Below are positions 49,886 to 62,190 of a stretch of 64,000 bases of DNA, one piece after another. The position numbers were made by a program, and so were the translations under genes. The stretch covers positions 18,263,390 through 18,327,389 of the forward strand of contig CM038911.1 in assembly GCA_021904315.1 (NCBI GenBank). Direction: 5' to 3'. Under the pieces are notes generated by a model, which was not told the DNA's origin, ran no database searches, and saw nothing but the letters and a program-made list of their open reading frames with translations. The DNA comes from Sphagnum magellanicum. Lineage: Eukaryota > Streptophyta > Sphagnopsida > Sphagnales > Sphagnaceae. The number at the start of each line of letters is the position of its first letter. Position 1 is the stretch's first letter.

Positions 49886-52800
49886 TTAAAGTCTAATCCC
49901 AATATAAAAAAACCACTTGCGATAGGATTGGAGTTCTAATCAAAGACTACATTATATGTGTGGTCTTCATGCATTGATTTATTAAATATCAAAAAATAAT
50001 TTAAACATAATTTTTTATTTTAAAAATAAATTTTGGATTGAACATTGATATTGAGACCAAATGTGACTCATAATATAGTAAAAATTATTATTTTTACCTC
50101 AAGCCCTACATTATAATCAAATGTACAAGTTTTTTTTTAATCATGATCACAAATTTTGACTTTTATAATAATAAAAGACATTTAAATCACATGCGTTACA
50201 AGTTATGCTTTCAAATCCTTGTTGACGATTGGTCGTCAAAGGGTTATGATTTTACTCAATGTTTTGAGTGCAATCGTTTTTTGTGTGTGTTGAAAAGTTG
50301 TGCGGTACTTGTATCCTTATGTTTTGTGTAAGTGTGGAACTGAAAGCAGGCAATGGATACCTAATCACAAAGAAGGAACCATCGACATTGGAAAGCAAGT
50401 TCTTCAGACTCCTACCTCCAAAGTGATGTGCTGAGTATTGAAAGTTGAAACCCAACAACCACAAGTGGCAACAAGCAACCAACCTAACCATTTGGGTGGC
50501 CAAGTAAGGCACACACACTTTGAGAAAGGACATGGTGGAAACTTGATGGGGCTGTACCCAACCACCCATGTGGAATGGTTGCACTTGAATGGTACTTATG
50601 GGGGAAAAAAAAATGTGAGACCAGGTAGCCCCCCACCCCCCCCAAGGTACTGAAAGAGGCTTGTACCCTTCTTCAACCAACTTTGATTGCCTCTTCAAAC
50701 TTGTTCTTCCATGAATGTTCACTCAATGTTAAACCAATGTTAAAAGGCCATTGGTACTGGAGAACATATGGTGTGGGAAAATGTGAAATAGGGCAAGGGT
50801 CTTTAATGCCATTAGTACAAAAGTATTGCCACATTCTTTTTTACCCTGCTTTCCCTTTGGCTCATTAATGCTTTTTTCCAAAAAAATTGGGTGATGCCCA
50901 CACACCTTTTGTGCCCATAAGGTGCCATGTTATGGGTATTAAGTTATAACTACTAATGGTTTTATGGCATGCTAATTAGTAGGTTATATACTTAACATGG
51001 CATAAAACATACCATGATGATGTTCATGTTAACCCTTGGATGTCACAAAGGATTGAAGTGGTCCCTCCCCCAGTAGTACACTTACCTAGGGGTTTTGCAA
51101 TCAAAATTTGACACATCACACAATTAGAGGACACCTCATTCTTTCCCTCCTGGCCTTTTGAAATGAGAAATGCATGCCTCTCTTGAGTTCTATTGTACTT
51201 ACCCTGTGAGCAAATTTAACCAAATTTATTTAAAAATTGAGATGTTGAAAATTTTCAGAAATGGCAAAATGTTGAAAGTGTAATTTTTTTTCCCACAACA
51301 TTGTGTAACTTCAATGTTGAAGAAAATCTCAGATTGGCAAATGTGAAAGCACTATAATTGCTGTATCCATATGTGTTGAAGTTGGAACACATAAAAACCT
51401 GTAATTGAATGAAATTTCAGATATTTTCATATAAAACTGACTTGACCAAACCAATATGTAATATGAAATTCCAAAAACTGGAATCTCGAAGTTAAACAAA
51501 GCTTCAAGCCACAACACATATGGTCATTAATCTACTAATCTCATTATTTTCAAAATGCTCTTCTAAGTCCTAATCTTTGACATCTTCCTCTCACACAACC
51601 CTCCTAAACCCATTACCCATTACAAAAAGAAAGTTTGATATTTAAAATTATCCCTTGAAAAAATTGTTGGAATATTAAGAACTAGCATGTGCCAAAAGCT
51701 TAAATTTAGGTCTCAAAAGCTCCCTTGCTTACTGTTTGTCCCAAAAGAAAAGAGAAGAAAAAAAAGCTCCCTTGCCTTAAAATTAATTCAATTTGGCACT
51801 CAACCATCAAATCTGATTGCAGTGTAGGGTAACAAGTTTTTGAGCTTGGGCAGTATGAGAAGAAGGTCTAGCAACTGCAATGTCTCAAGGAGGGAGCTAA
51901 GCCTATACAAGGTGCCTAAAATCAGTCTAAAAGCTTGCATTTCTTTTCTTGTGTGTAGAAGAAGCCCATTGTATGTGCAACTTGGATGTCCCTCATCCCA
52001 AGTCCAAATGCCCCATCTATTTTTTTGTTCACACTAATATGAATGCATTTGTCTTCCTTTGGAAAATTTTGATATCAATGAAAAATGGGATGGGGATCAA
52101 ATTCTCAGAAAGATAAATTTTTAAAAACTGCCCATAACAACATTAATTGCTCTCTCCATGGTGGAATTTTCATTTCTCAATCAAATTCTAATTTTCTTAA
52201 CCCTGAAATTTCAGCTTGAAGTTCCCTACAACTTTACCCAATCAGATTTTTTTTTAAATAGTGACATTTTACACAACTATGAGGCAATTCCAACGTTGTA
52301 ACTTATAACTCCCTTTTCCCACTTGGGAAAGTTTTGATCAAATGAGAATTAAAGGTTCAAGGGGTGAAGAGGGCAAGCAGGGAGAAGAACATGTGGCAAG
52401 TGTTTTGTACCATTGGCATGGTACCCAGGGCCATACATACAAAATACTCTTACATAATCATGCACTAGTGTGGCCTGTGTGGCTTGTCTAGGTGTGAACA
52501 GACCTTAATAATAGAGCTCAATTGTGAAAAAAACTATCAAAAAATTTCAAATTAATTTCCATTGATGAAAGTTATTCCAGTTTCAATATCTCCCCTAACT
52601 TAGGTCTAAAAATAAAGAAATTGTGTTATAGAAATCTCGCCGATCAAAGGCTTTTCAACTGTTCCAAGATTCCACCCCCCATTTCCCTAAATTATTAAGT
52701 TGATTTTTTTTTTAAAAAATTCAATAACTTACATTGTAAGTCTAAACACTACCAAACCACCTCAATGCATCACCATCCTCATCGAGGGCTTTCCAACAAT

Positions 52801-54840
52801 ATCCTTGGAGGAGAAAGGAGGCACCATTGTTTGAGAAATTTCAACATCACAAATAAAACAAACAAACAACATTCCTTAATAGATAAATGATGTAGTGAAT
52901 TGGCAAAAGACAAGGCTACCAACACCCTAGCAATCTAGGATTTTTTTGCTTTAAATAACAACACAGAATTTGAAGTGTCAATAACATCCCCAAATTTTGA
53001 AGTGCAATGTGGTTGCAAGACCCATGAATCCACATCAAAAGTTTTGTTTTTGGACCTCATAATGACTAAGTTAGCCACTCACCAAAAAACAAAATCAAGC
53101 AAAATGCAATTTTAAAAATAAGATTGAAACCTTGCAAGTTTTGGAATGAGAATGTGAAGATCCTTGAAAAAAATAACAAATTCAAAAGATCTCACTCCTA
53201 GAACTCATAAATGACTTTTCAAAGCTAGCTCACCAAGGCTACGAAGGTTACCTAGGGTGGGCTTTGGCCTTCAAACAGCCCCTTCGCATGGAAGAAAGTT
53301 GTTGAGTGGGGTTTTCATGACAAACTCTTCCTTAAATCCACTTGGATGTGCTTGGACAAAAATGATTAAAAAGATATTTGATGTGTGAAACCAAAAAAAA
53401 AAAATTAATTTAAAAATATTTCGATATGTGCAATCGAGGTCAATTTTTTTTTAAAACCCAAAAAACCATTTTTTGGCTTATTGGGTGTTTAAGGGTTAAT
53501 GCAAGAATGTTAGCTGGTTTTGAACTCTTGTATTTTTTTTCTCTTTTATGTGTGAGAACTTCCTTATTTTGAGCTGACAAATTCTGTGGGAAGAAGGAAA
53601 GAAAGGCCTTTGGTGGCAGCCATTCTAATTACTATCTTGTTGGTCTAATTACCATGACCGAAAGCTGGCTGCAGTGTGCATGCATGGCATGCCCTTGTCA
53701 AGTTTACAAATAAGTGGCGTGCATGAGGTTATGTACATGGTTAGTAATGGCATTATAATGACCTACAAACAGCTTGATTAATTAATTAATTAGTGGCATT
53801 TAAGTAAGTACTGCCATCAAGCCCCAACATTGTATGTGTACATAGTTAAGCTCTAATAGTATAAGTGCACATAAGTTTTATAGCAGCCAGTACAAAAGTA
53901 CTACCTGCAAATAACAACTACACTACTTGGCAGCTTTGAGACCAATTATATTATTTTCAGAAATGTTGAAATTCTCAAAAAAAAAACAAAAACAAAACAA
54001 AAAGATTCAAATAACAGAAATACATGAAGGAAAATATTGAACCTTCAAGAAAAAAATCTTTAAATTTTTTAGTTAATTATTTGACAAACATACATGTGTT
54101 GACAGTTTCTACGTATGTCTCTCAAATAATTAACTACTTATAGAGTTGATTTTCATTTCAACAATGAGAATATTCTTTCAGGTTCAATAATTTTTCTTCA
54201 AAAATATTTGTAATTTGAAGAATTCTTTTTTTCGAATTTTGAATATTTTTGAAAATAATATAATTAGTGTCGAAGCTGCCAAAAGTCGTAGTAGGGTATG
54301 ACAGTATATGCACATATAATGTTGCGGATGGTTGGTTAAGTAAGCAAAGGTGGTGATCATGATCCATCATAACTAGAGCCACATCAACTCGTGTCACATT
54401 TTTGCACAGGACAAGTTTTGTGACCAGAGCACTTCACCAGCTGTTATTGCTCCTGGTCAGTGTGTTTTTTTAAAAAAGGAATATCTGTTCATAGCCAATG
54501 TGGCGATCATCCATAGGAAGATGCAGCAAAAAATTAAAAAACCATCTCTAGGAATATTTTGCCATATCTGGCTATAAACCAAAAATAAAGCACAAATATT
54601 TAATCATGTTTTTTTTTTTTTTTTGGCTAAACAATTGAAAACCAAGTGATTTTTATCCACATCAAAGTGATTTTTAATTTTCTTTTTTCTCGCTTCTGGC
54701 GACTCAAAACCTCCAGAATCACTTCCTTTCCAAATGTTCAATTTTTTAAATTTCACCAGGAAAAGAAACACTGCTACTGATCTTACATAAACTACAACAC
54801 CCAAGTGCAAGACTTGAGTGTCGTCACACAACTTCAGAGT
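49886..54840. other. Long intergenic stretch, no gene recognised
   Basis: The longest frame (50252-50722, minus, 156 codons) has no recognisable domain, signal or repeat. The region contains C-runs at about 50630 and several poly-T runs. The last few hundred bases are probably the distal promoter of the lipid-transfer-like gene. Confidence 0.45.
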
Positions 54841-55109
54841 TCACATCCAGCAAGCGCTCCTCACACTTTCTCTCTTTGTCTCTAAGAGCTCCATCTAGCT
54901 CTGCTTCTGCTTCCATCTTCTTCTTCTTCTTCTTCTTCTACTACGTCGGGAGAATTGATCAGCTGAGTTCTGAACTCAACTTCTTCTTTGAAAATTCTAG
55001 TGGAAGTGTGATATTCCAGTCTTAGTACGTCTTCTTTGTTATTCTTTTTTCTTGTTCTTCTTGTTCTTATTCGGAGGTTTTGGTTTTTGTGTTGGAATAT
55101 TAGTTAGTA
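54841..55109 (+). promoter_or_regulatory. Presumed 5' UTR of the lipid-transfer-like gene
   Basis: CT-rich leader-like sequence with a (TTC)n microsatellite at 54916-54939 directly upstream of the ATG. A TATA-like CTATAAACC lies at about 54571, and a weaker TACATAAAC at about 54784. The start site is not determinable. Confidence 0.4.
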
Positions 55110-55454
55110 ATGGGGAGGTCAGTTGCTGCTGCTGCTGCTGTGTGCATAATGGGTCTGCTCGTGTTCCTGGCTATGGCGACGGAAGTGCACAGCGCCTGCC
55201 CAAGTATGTACGAGTATATGCCGTGCTTGCCCGCGGCGCAAAATCCCAACGTAATGCCGACCAGCGATTGCTGCAAAGTGATTGCGCAAGAAGGCCAGCA
55301 GCGAGACGGACCATATTGTCTGTGTCAAATGGCGCACGCGCAGGTTCTCAGAACCCAGTTTGGTGCCGCTGTGCAACTGGTTGGCAAGTGCAAACTCCCC
55401 AACCCCACTGGCTACGTTTGCCGTACGTCGCATTTCTGCAACACCACCCTTTAG
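55110..55454 (+). CDS. Small secreted non-specific lipid-transfer-like protein (eight-cysteine motif)
   Basis: A 114-residue precursor. Residues 1-28 are an Ala-rich signal peptide with a likely cut before Ala29 (VHS-AC), so the product should enter the secretory pathway and the cell wall. The mature part has the eight-cysteine fold of plant nsLTP/prolamin-superfamily proteins, which bind lipids in a hydrophobic cavity. Spacing is C30-X8-C39-X14-C54C55-X14-C70-X-C72-X21-C94-X9-C104. Leu sits between the CXC cysteines. A ninth Cys (110) follows near the end (HFCNTTL), which is unusual. No GPI-type hydrophobic tail is present in the single-exon reading. An alternative is splicing from a GTACGT donor after 55422 to an acceptor at 55566. 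That would drop Cys110 and add a Ser/Gly-rich tail (VAGSGSSSSLQ), as in GPI-linked LTPs; both readings stop cleanly. Confidence 0.85.
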   Translation: MGRSVAAAAAVCIMGLLVFLAMATEVHSACPSMYEYMPCLPAAQNPNVMPTSDCCKVIAQEGQQRDGPYCLCQMAHAQVLRTQFGAAVQLVGKCKLPNPTGYVCRTSHFCNTTL

Positions 55455-56640
55455 TCACTAGCTCATGCAATCAAAGTCTCGACCTTTGTAGACTTTTTTC
55501 CTTGCATAGTCTCCTTGCTTACACGATATTCCTAATTGTTTCCCATGTTTTCCCTCTTGAATGCAGTAGTGGTAGCTGGTTCTGGTTCAAGTTCTAGTCT
55601 TCAATATCGCTACTACACTAGTCCATCTGATTGAGATTTCACGACAATCTAAAAGCTTTAATGAAAGTATAAAATGCCTAAATTCATGCAAATTGGCTTG
55701 GCTTGGCTTGTGGTGCTCATACCAGACTGATGCAGCAGGCAACCGACTTCGAGTCTCATGATCAAGCACGAAGGTTAATCTCTACTACTAGATTCTCCCT
55801 GTAGTACTGATGGCATTAGAAAGAATTTTTTATCTTCGTAATGGAAGCTAGTTTGTTTGTTCGACCATATATAGTTGCTTCAACCATGATAGCTGCACAA
55901 GCAAAGCTGTTCAAGTATACTGCAGAACATGTCAGTAAACTGAAGTTTGCTTCTTTTGTATGAATACTAATAATCTCTTGTTACTTTGTATACTATATTG
56001 CAGAAGACGAGGGCAGACACCAATGAAGATAATTCCTTCCACTATGGCAGCTGCGGTTGGCGAGGTTGCTCTTTTTCTCCAGGGGATGAGTTGTTTGATA
56101 CTAGATATATACCTGTATAGCTATTGTCTAGAACTCTAGTGCAAGTAATGCATAATGTCTTGCAGCGATGTTATATCTTTCTGACTATAAGACGCTGATC
56201 TCTGTGCCAACAGTTTGTTCCCAAACAAAAGACTCTATTTTACTACGATGATGTATAACATATATAGCTAATCTTCTGCCACTCTATACAGCGACTTCAC
56301 ATTCTAAAATTCAAGCAGAGCTTTATAATGCATTGATGGAGCTGATCTTAATCTTTGCAGTTCAATTCTTCTGCAAAAACTAATAGTTTTACATGGCTTG
56401 TCCAACAACAGAACAAAATGCCTGCAGAACATACTACCTTTGTTTTACTTCTTCTTTTTCTGGGTGCAGCTTGCTTTGTCTTGACAAAACATGAGGGGTT
56501 CTATATGAAACTGTATTAAGATCGTGCATGAAGAAGAAGTGCGAATAACAACACACAAGATGAAACTGTTTATGCATTCCTTGGGTCTTAAAAAGTTGTT
56601 GACCCCTTTTAAGTGGCTACTCACCAACAACTTCAAAGCA
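55455..56640. other. 3' flank of the lipid-transfer-like gene
   Basis: Contains a possible second exon at 55567-55635 (see the gene entry) and an acceptor-like TATTGCAG at about 55996-56003. The latter is followed by a frame rich in small and hydrophobic residues (PSTMAAAVGEVALFLQG), which looks like a possible GPI-signal tail but cannot be joined in phase with confidence. Confidence 0.35.
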
Positions 56641-56654
56641 CTTGGGAGAAAATC

Positions 56655-57065
56655 TGTAGTGTATTTGGAGGGCACCTTATATCTATCAATTTCCCTCCTA
56701 GCAAATGGGAGGGATATTATATGCTTACTCCTCAATAGTGGGAGGGTTCTTAGACCCATCCATTTCCCTCCTAGAAAATGGGAGAGATATTATACTTCTC
56801 AATAGTGGGAGGGTTCTTAGACCCATCCATTTCCATTCTAGAAAATGGGAGAGATATTATACTTACTCCTCAATAGTGTGAGGGTTCTTAGACCCATCCA
56901 TTTCCCTTCTAGAAAATGGGAGAGATATTATACTTACTCCTCAATAGTGGGAGGGTTCTTAGACCCATCCATTTCCCTTCTAGAAAATGGGAGAGATATT
57001 ATACTTACTCCTCAATAGTGGGAGGGTTCTTACACTTATAAGTAAAGCATAATATCCCTCCCACT
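56655..57065. repeat. Tandem array of a 67-73-bp unit with an inverted flank
   Basis: Five units with CATTTCCCTTCTAGAAAATG, GGGAGAGATATTATACTTAC and CAATAGTGGGAGGGTTCTTA. The ATTTCCC landmark is at 56689, 56762, 56829, 56900 and 56971. The array ends with AAGCATAATATCCCTCCCAC (about 57046), the reverse complement of GTGGGAGGGATATTATGCTT-type sequence in the first units, so the whole could fold back. There is no coding content. Confidence 0.8.
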
Positions 57066-58083
57066 CTATGTCTCTTGATTTACATATGTTTGGTTCATGA
57101 AATTTTGCCTCAGCTTTATTTACCATAAGGTAAAGCCCATGGGTAGGTATATTCCCAAAATGCAATGTTGGACTTGCCTTGTCCTAGGCTCCTTATTTTG
57201 AGATGCCCCCATCCTAGGGCTTTATCCTATTTACATAAAACATCAAAATTCTTTTTCCTTGTGTATATTTTTGTCCCTCACCTGCCCCAAGAAATTCAAT
57301 TTTATAGACAGCCTGGTAAAGAAATCTCCACAGAAGTTACTATCCAGGCTATCATTAGAAGTGGAAGTTCCTCCCCCTTCTCATTTTTTTTTCCCCCTTT
57401 TTTTTTCTTTTTTCACCAAACCTTTTATTATTTTCACCAGATATCATGAGATAATAATAGAATAGAAGTTTCAACTTGATGTGAACTTCGTGGTTTCTTA
57501 AATCATCCCATTCATACCAAGCATTTGAGACCCTCATTTGCCTCAAATTTCTATGAACCTTCCCCAACCATTATAACAATATAAACATCATAGCATATTG
57601 GGTGGTTGAAAACTAAGTTATAAATCTCCATGGATCGTATGTAAGGTCTTAGTAACTTGGGTTTTTTTTTAGTGACAAATGTCATCGTACTTGGGTGAAA
57701 GCATTCTTGGGTAGTACTACTAAAAACTACCCCAAGGAATAGTTTAAAAACTAAAAATGGTTAAATCATTTTACATCTTTTATTTTAAATATTTTTATAA
57801 TTAAATATTTTTTCATGTTTATTAATTGTATGTACTAATATAAGGTTTGAATTTTATTTTGAAATTTTAAAAATTTTAAAAATCAAAAAATTTATATTTC
57901 TAGTTAAAATTGATCTTCCAAAAATTCATAGCCTGAACTTTGGAAATTCAGCATTAATTATATTTACTCATTTAATTGCATAATAACACACTAAAAATAA
58001 AATGACTTACCTTTGGAAAAAAATTTCAAATAATGTTTTAAATTTGTGTGCCTAACCAAAAAATTCAAAGAAATGAACTAGTG
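57066..58083. other. Intergenic, nothing recognised
   Basis: T-rich runs near 57385-57415. A TTTTTTTTTTAGTGACAAATGTCA word at about 57661 resembles a transposon end, but no partner was found. Confidence 0.4.
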
Positions 58084-58300
58084 TTACATTCTTGAATTTT
58101 TTTAAAAATGCAATGATTAAGAACATCAAAATACACAATATTTTTGATATTATTGAAATTTTAAAATCTATGAAACTTAAAATATATACTCATTTAGAAA
58201 ATTTTATCAAAATATTTATTTACATGTTTCTTATGATTTTTCAAAATTTGATGGGCCTAAGAAAATTAAGGTGTGAATTTTTTAGTGGTACCACCCAAAA
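58084..58300. repeat. Dispersed repeat shared with 63325-63535
   Basis: Both copies start TTACATTCTTGAA plus a T-run. Both contain CATGTTTCTTATG...TTTTTCAAAATTTGATGGG (63.4-kb version ATGTTTCCTATATG...CCAAAGTTCAATGGG) and end near GTGTGAnnTTnnTAGTnGTACCAC. Orientation is the same and divergence is high. Each copy lies directly beside a minus-strand transposon fossil. Confidence 0.6.
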
Positions 58301-58307
58301 ATATTTT

Positions 58308-58935
58308 TACTCACTTCTTACAACATTCCACACTTCTTTCACCCAATCAAGTTTTCCAATGTCCACAATCATGAGGTGAAAGCAATGTGCAACACAAGGG
58401 TTCTACACAATGTGTGGGTATTCAACAATAATCATCCTACCCATAAAATCACAATTGTTTGCATTGTTAATCACAACTTGTATCACATTCGTGGGCACTA
58501 CATCTATTATGGCATAGTAAATGTAACCATGGTTATAAATAGTTGTAATGGCTGATTTTTAAAAAAACATTGATGAATCAATTGCCCTTAAAAAAATTAT
58601 GCATTTACAAGAAAAACCAAATACACATTTGATGATGTTTCACTCATTCATATCATTCCAACCATTTATCATGATGAAACAATCATATTTTGCTCAAGAT
58701 GCTTAATAAGCATACTTGTCCCATTTCACAGCCTCCACTTTAATAACCTTGCAAACCTTGCACTTGAATCACATCTCTTTTTAGTCCATCAAATTTGTCA
58801 TTCATTGAAGCCACTACTTTGATCATTGACCTCCATGCAAATGTGTCAATTAGACAAAATGTGAAGTTACATTTGTAGATGCATTGTTGAATTTGACATT
58901 CAAGTTTTTTGCCTTTAGGCAATTCACCAAGTCAC
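58308..58935 (-). pseudogene. Fossil hAT transposase (DUF659 / BED-type family)
   Basis: The minus-strand translation gives, in order: DTFAWRSMIKVVASMND (about 58845), a GWNDMNE block corresponding to the conserved DGWTD region (about 58665), IFLRAIDSS (about 58600), TNVIQVVINNANNCDFMG (about 58480), IVEYPHIV then PCVAHCFHLMI (about 58420), and DIGKLDWVKEVWNVV (about 58345). This is the DUF659/RNase-H-like core order of plant hAT proteins (VVTDNASN, PCxAHCLDLxLEDIGK). Stops and frameshifts occur throughout. The BED finger and C-terminal dimerisation domain are not recognisable. Confidence 0.75.
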
Positions 58936-59412
58936 ACCAAGTTGTTGGCCCACTCTTCCTTGGCTTCCAGGTGTAAAAGCATTGGAACCAACATGTAGCA
59001 TCCCTCTTAAAGGTGCAAAACATTGGAACCAACATGTGGTGTCCCTCTCATCTTTTGATCCTTGTTGAACAAGTTGTATAGGGATGGACAAAAACATGGG
59101 TTATAAATCACTACCTTCCTCTTCAAAAGTTGGAACTACTAGCATGTTACTTAACATCTTATAATTTGCTTGCTTTTTGCACTTATATAGTGAGCTTTGA
59201 TCTTAATTCCACTAATCGTGAATTCATTTTAACAACATTTCCATTTTCAATGTTTAATTTCAGATCTTCCCTTGTACTCATGAAGCTAAACATGTTTAAG
59301 CATTCCAACCTTCTTTCCAATGTCCCATTCCACATCTTTTGGTAACAAATACCTTTGTGGTTGATGGCTTGAGTTTGGTGCAAAATCTTGCACATCTTGA
59401 AGCCTAGGTAAA
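58936..59412. other. 5' flank of the hAT fossil with a short duplication
   Basis: CATTGGAACCAACATGTAG at about 58980 is repeated about 40 bp later (CATTGGAACCAACATGTGG), each followed by a TCCCTCT word. No recognisable coding block. Confidence 0.55.
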
Positions 59413-60865
59413 TCCTCTAACTTTGTTATCTACTTGTGAAGTATCATTTTCCAAGAAAGTGGAACAAAAAATCCCTTCAACAACCCAAATCAAGAATAAC
59501 TTCAAGTAACAAAAAAAAATATTTACCGTTGATTCTAATTCCAACCCCAAAAAAAAAAAAAGTGAAAAATGACCAAGAACCATGTCCCTATAACTCAATT
59601 TTTTTATTTAAATGTTACATAATTTGTTTGAAACAAAAGACAAAGGGTTGTGTGATGTAACCCCACCTTGAAATAGTGGTGGTAAATCAAAACTAAGTGT
59701 TGACGGGTAAAAAATTTTAGACTAAATAGTTCCATAAACCTCTTAGTGAATACTAATTACTAATGGTAGACTTAACATCCCTTACCCAAGGGGTGAAACT
59801 AATGGGATTAGGTAGTTTGGATTAGTGAGTGGTTGGGGGTAATTCACCTAATCATCTAGGAGATTTTTATGAAGGGATTAAGATAAAGGCCCTATTTTCT
59901 ACGGGTCAATGAAAGGCTTGTGTGTGATATGGGGGGAAGGGGAATAAAAGAAAGGGGAAGAAAAAGAGATTTCATTAAAGACTTTTGGGGGATGGAGGAG
60001 ATGGACTTGAAGAATAGAAGAGAGGAATGGAAAAAAAAGTATGTACTCTGTGTGTGATTTTAATGGAAGATGGATGAAGGACTCGAGTTTCATATAAAAC
60101 TTTGATTTCTGTTAAGTGTGGAGAATATCATTGTTTTTGTGATAAAAGTAAGATGCTTCCTTTAGCTAACATCTTTACATCTTTTCTAGGACAAAGAGTA
60201 CGAGGGTTGAATCCTACATAATCCTTAGAGCCCTAAGCTATTAGCTGCCACAAAAAGGTAACAACCAGTCCATTGTGGTGGAAATCAAAGGGTACGACAG
60301 TGGGTTGCAGATGAAAGGGCCATAAAAGAAGGAAGTCAAGGGCTGCATGTGGCAAGCAAAGCCACTAGAGAACCTACAGGCATGGAAAAGGGAAGGATAG
60401 TAACATTAGAAAAGTCTGCAAACCCCTAGGCAATATCCAAGGGATGTTGAAGGTACTATAAACCCACTAAGAGTAATGTTCTTAGGTTTTCCTTCTATCT
60501 CATCTTGCCCTCTCTTCATTCTACCTTCTATTTTTTGGATTAAAAAATTGATATAAAGGTAGGTTTGGTCTTAAACAATAGACCCTTACCTTCCCCATTT
60601 CCACTTGTATGGCCTCTTACTTACTACTTGAGTAGGTGTAATAAAGTAAAAAAAGGAGGATAGTTTTTTACATGAAATAATAAGGTGTCAACCTTGTCCC
60701 CTAGTCTTACACCCTAGAGGAAAGGTAATGATTGGGGACCACAATTTCACCCTTTAACACTAAGGATAGTTGCAAAGAATCAATGGTGCTACCTTCTAAG
60801 TGTTCTTCCAAAATACATTACTAAGTTTTTGTTGAACTCCAAGAGTTCATTTATTAAATGCATAG
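59413..60865. repeat. Dispersed repeat family, copy A, interrupted by an insertion
   Basis: The halves 59413-59696 and 60761-60865 together match copy B (60985-61015 plus 61821-62190) in order. Shared words are GTTATCnACTTGTGAAG, GAACAAAAAATCC, TGAAATAGTGGTGGT, AGTTGCAAA and TTTTTGTTGAACTCCAA. No coding function was recognised. Confidence 0.65.
59697..60760. mobile_element. 1064-bp TIR element with TAA target-site duplication
   Basis: Flanked by TAA on both sides (59694-59696 and 60761-60763). Ends are GTGTTGACGGGTAAAA and, reverse complemented, GTGTTAAAGGGTGAAA, 13 of 16 identical. Copy B of the host repeat reads straight through the site (AACTAGGACAATTGC), giving the empty allele. The 3-bp TAA duplication fits PIF/Harbinger-type elements. 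The interior has no transposase and includes a purine-rich stretch at 59930-60010. Confidence 0.65.
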
Positions 60866-60984
60866 ACCTAAAACCATCAAAACAAAACATTCTTGAATTT
60901 AGAGTTTACAAATGTTGGCAAAAAGACATTTGTGATTGAGGCTTGAGAAGTGCAAAAGCTTTTGCACACCTTGGAACATAAATA

Positions 60985-62190
60985 AAACCTCTTTAGTTGT
61001 TATCAACTTGTGAAGGGTGTTTCCATGTACAGTGTACACAAAACGGAATCATAGTTTGACAATTTTCACTGCAACACATTTTTTATGTGCCTTTTTAGAT
61101 ATTTGGAGAAAATTTTATGATAAAATTATGCAATTAAAGGTGAATAACATCCTAAAATTTCATTATGTTGTGAAATTCATGAAAATTTGAACAATGTAAT
61201 GATTGATTGGAGTACATTTCTAACTTGCAAGAGCTTGTCACGAAGATTGTAACATAACAAAAAGACTAAGAAATATTAATTTTAATGGGAAATTCCAAAT
61301 TCAATTTGTTCATGAGATTTTTCACATACAAAGAGACAATCATAATAAACAGTGTTTTGCATGAAAACATTCAATTTGTTTAAAAGACATGATGTTCATA
61401 TTAGATGATAAATAAATGTTCAATAGTACATTATGTTATGATAATGTTAATGATTATAATCTTTTTAAGTTGTAAAATGTTTTCTCATTAAAGATGTAGT
61501 TGGGTTAAGCATTATTTTTATCATTCTACAAAGATAAAATGAAATTTTAAAATTGGCAAAAATTGGTAAAATGTTGTTAAACAAGGTGTTTTAAAAAAAC
61601 ATTTATCAAATTATTGGTGTATAGTTACATAAAGACAAACATATGAATCAATTGCATATTCATGGTTTATATAACTTGTCTTATTGTTAAAACCCAATTC
61701 AATTATATGTGATCTTTAGAAGAATTCAAAATGAGTGAAATTTTGTATGTGAGTATTTTTGATATTTTATGGACTTCTAGTTTTGACACAAAGTGTGTAC
61801 ACCGTACCATGGAAATATCCGAAATTATTCCTTTCCAAAAAAGTGAAACAAAAAATCCAAGCAACAATTAAAATTAAGAATAACTTCAAAAATCAAAATC
61901 AAAAAACAATTAATTGCTTTTGACATTAATTCCAACCCAAAAAACTCAAGTTCAAATGTAAAAGAAAGATTCACAACCACATTGTCCTTCGAACTAAGAT
62001 TTTTAAAAAACACATTACATAACTTGTTGAAACAAAAAAACAAAGATTTTGTGGTTTAACCCCCACCTTCAAATAGTGGTGGTCATTCAAAAACTAGGAC
62101 AATTGCAAAAAGTCCTTGGCACTACCTCTTCAATGTTTCTTCATAATACATTGTTACATTTTTGTTGAACTCCAAAAGTTACTTGCTACT
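60985..62190. repeat. Dispersed repeat family, copy B, interrupted by an insertion
   Basis: Same family as 59413-60865. Its own interruption is the element at 61016-61820. Copy A at 59434-59450 shows the uninterrupted order CTTGTGAAGTATCATTTTCC. Confidence 0.65.
61016..61820. mobile_element. 805-bp TIR element with ~25-bp inverted ends
   Basis: The left end GGTGTTTCCATGTACAGTGT and the right end, reverse complemented, GGATATTTCCATGGTACGGT continue together into GTACAC. GAAG precedes and GAAA follows, so the target duplication is short or eroded. The AT-rich interior has no open frame of note. The superfamily is not assigned. Confidence 0.65.

Noticed and set aside
50252..50722. 156-codon minus-strand frame
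   Set aside because: No domain, signal peptide or codon pattern supports it; the region is otherwise repeat-like. It remains possible but unsupported.
55052..55597. 181-codon plus-strand frame overlapping the lipid-transfer-like gene
   Set aside because: It is in another frame, lacks the eight-cysteine motif and is longer only because the region is GC-rich.
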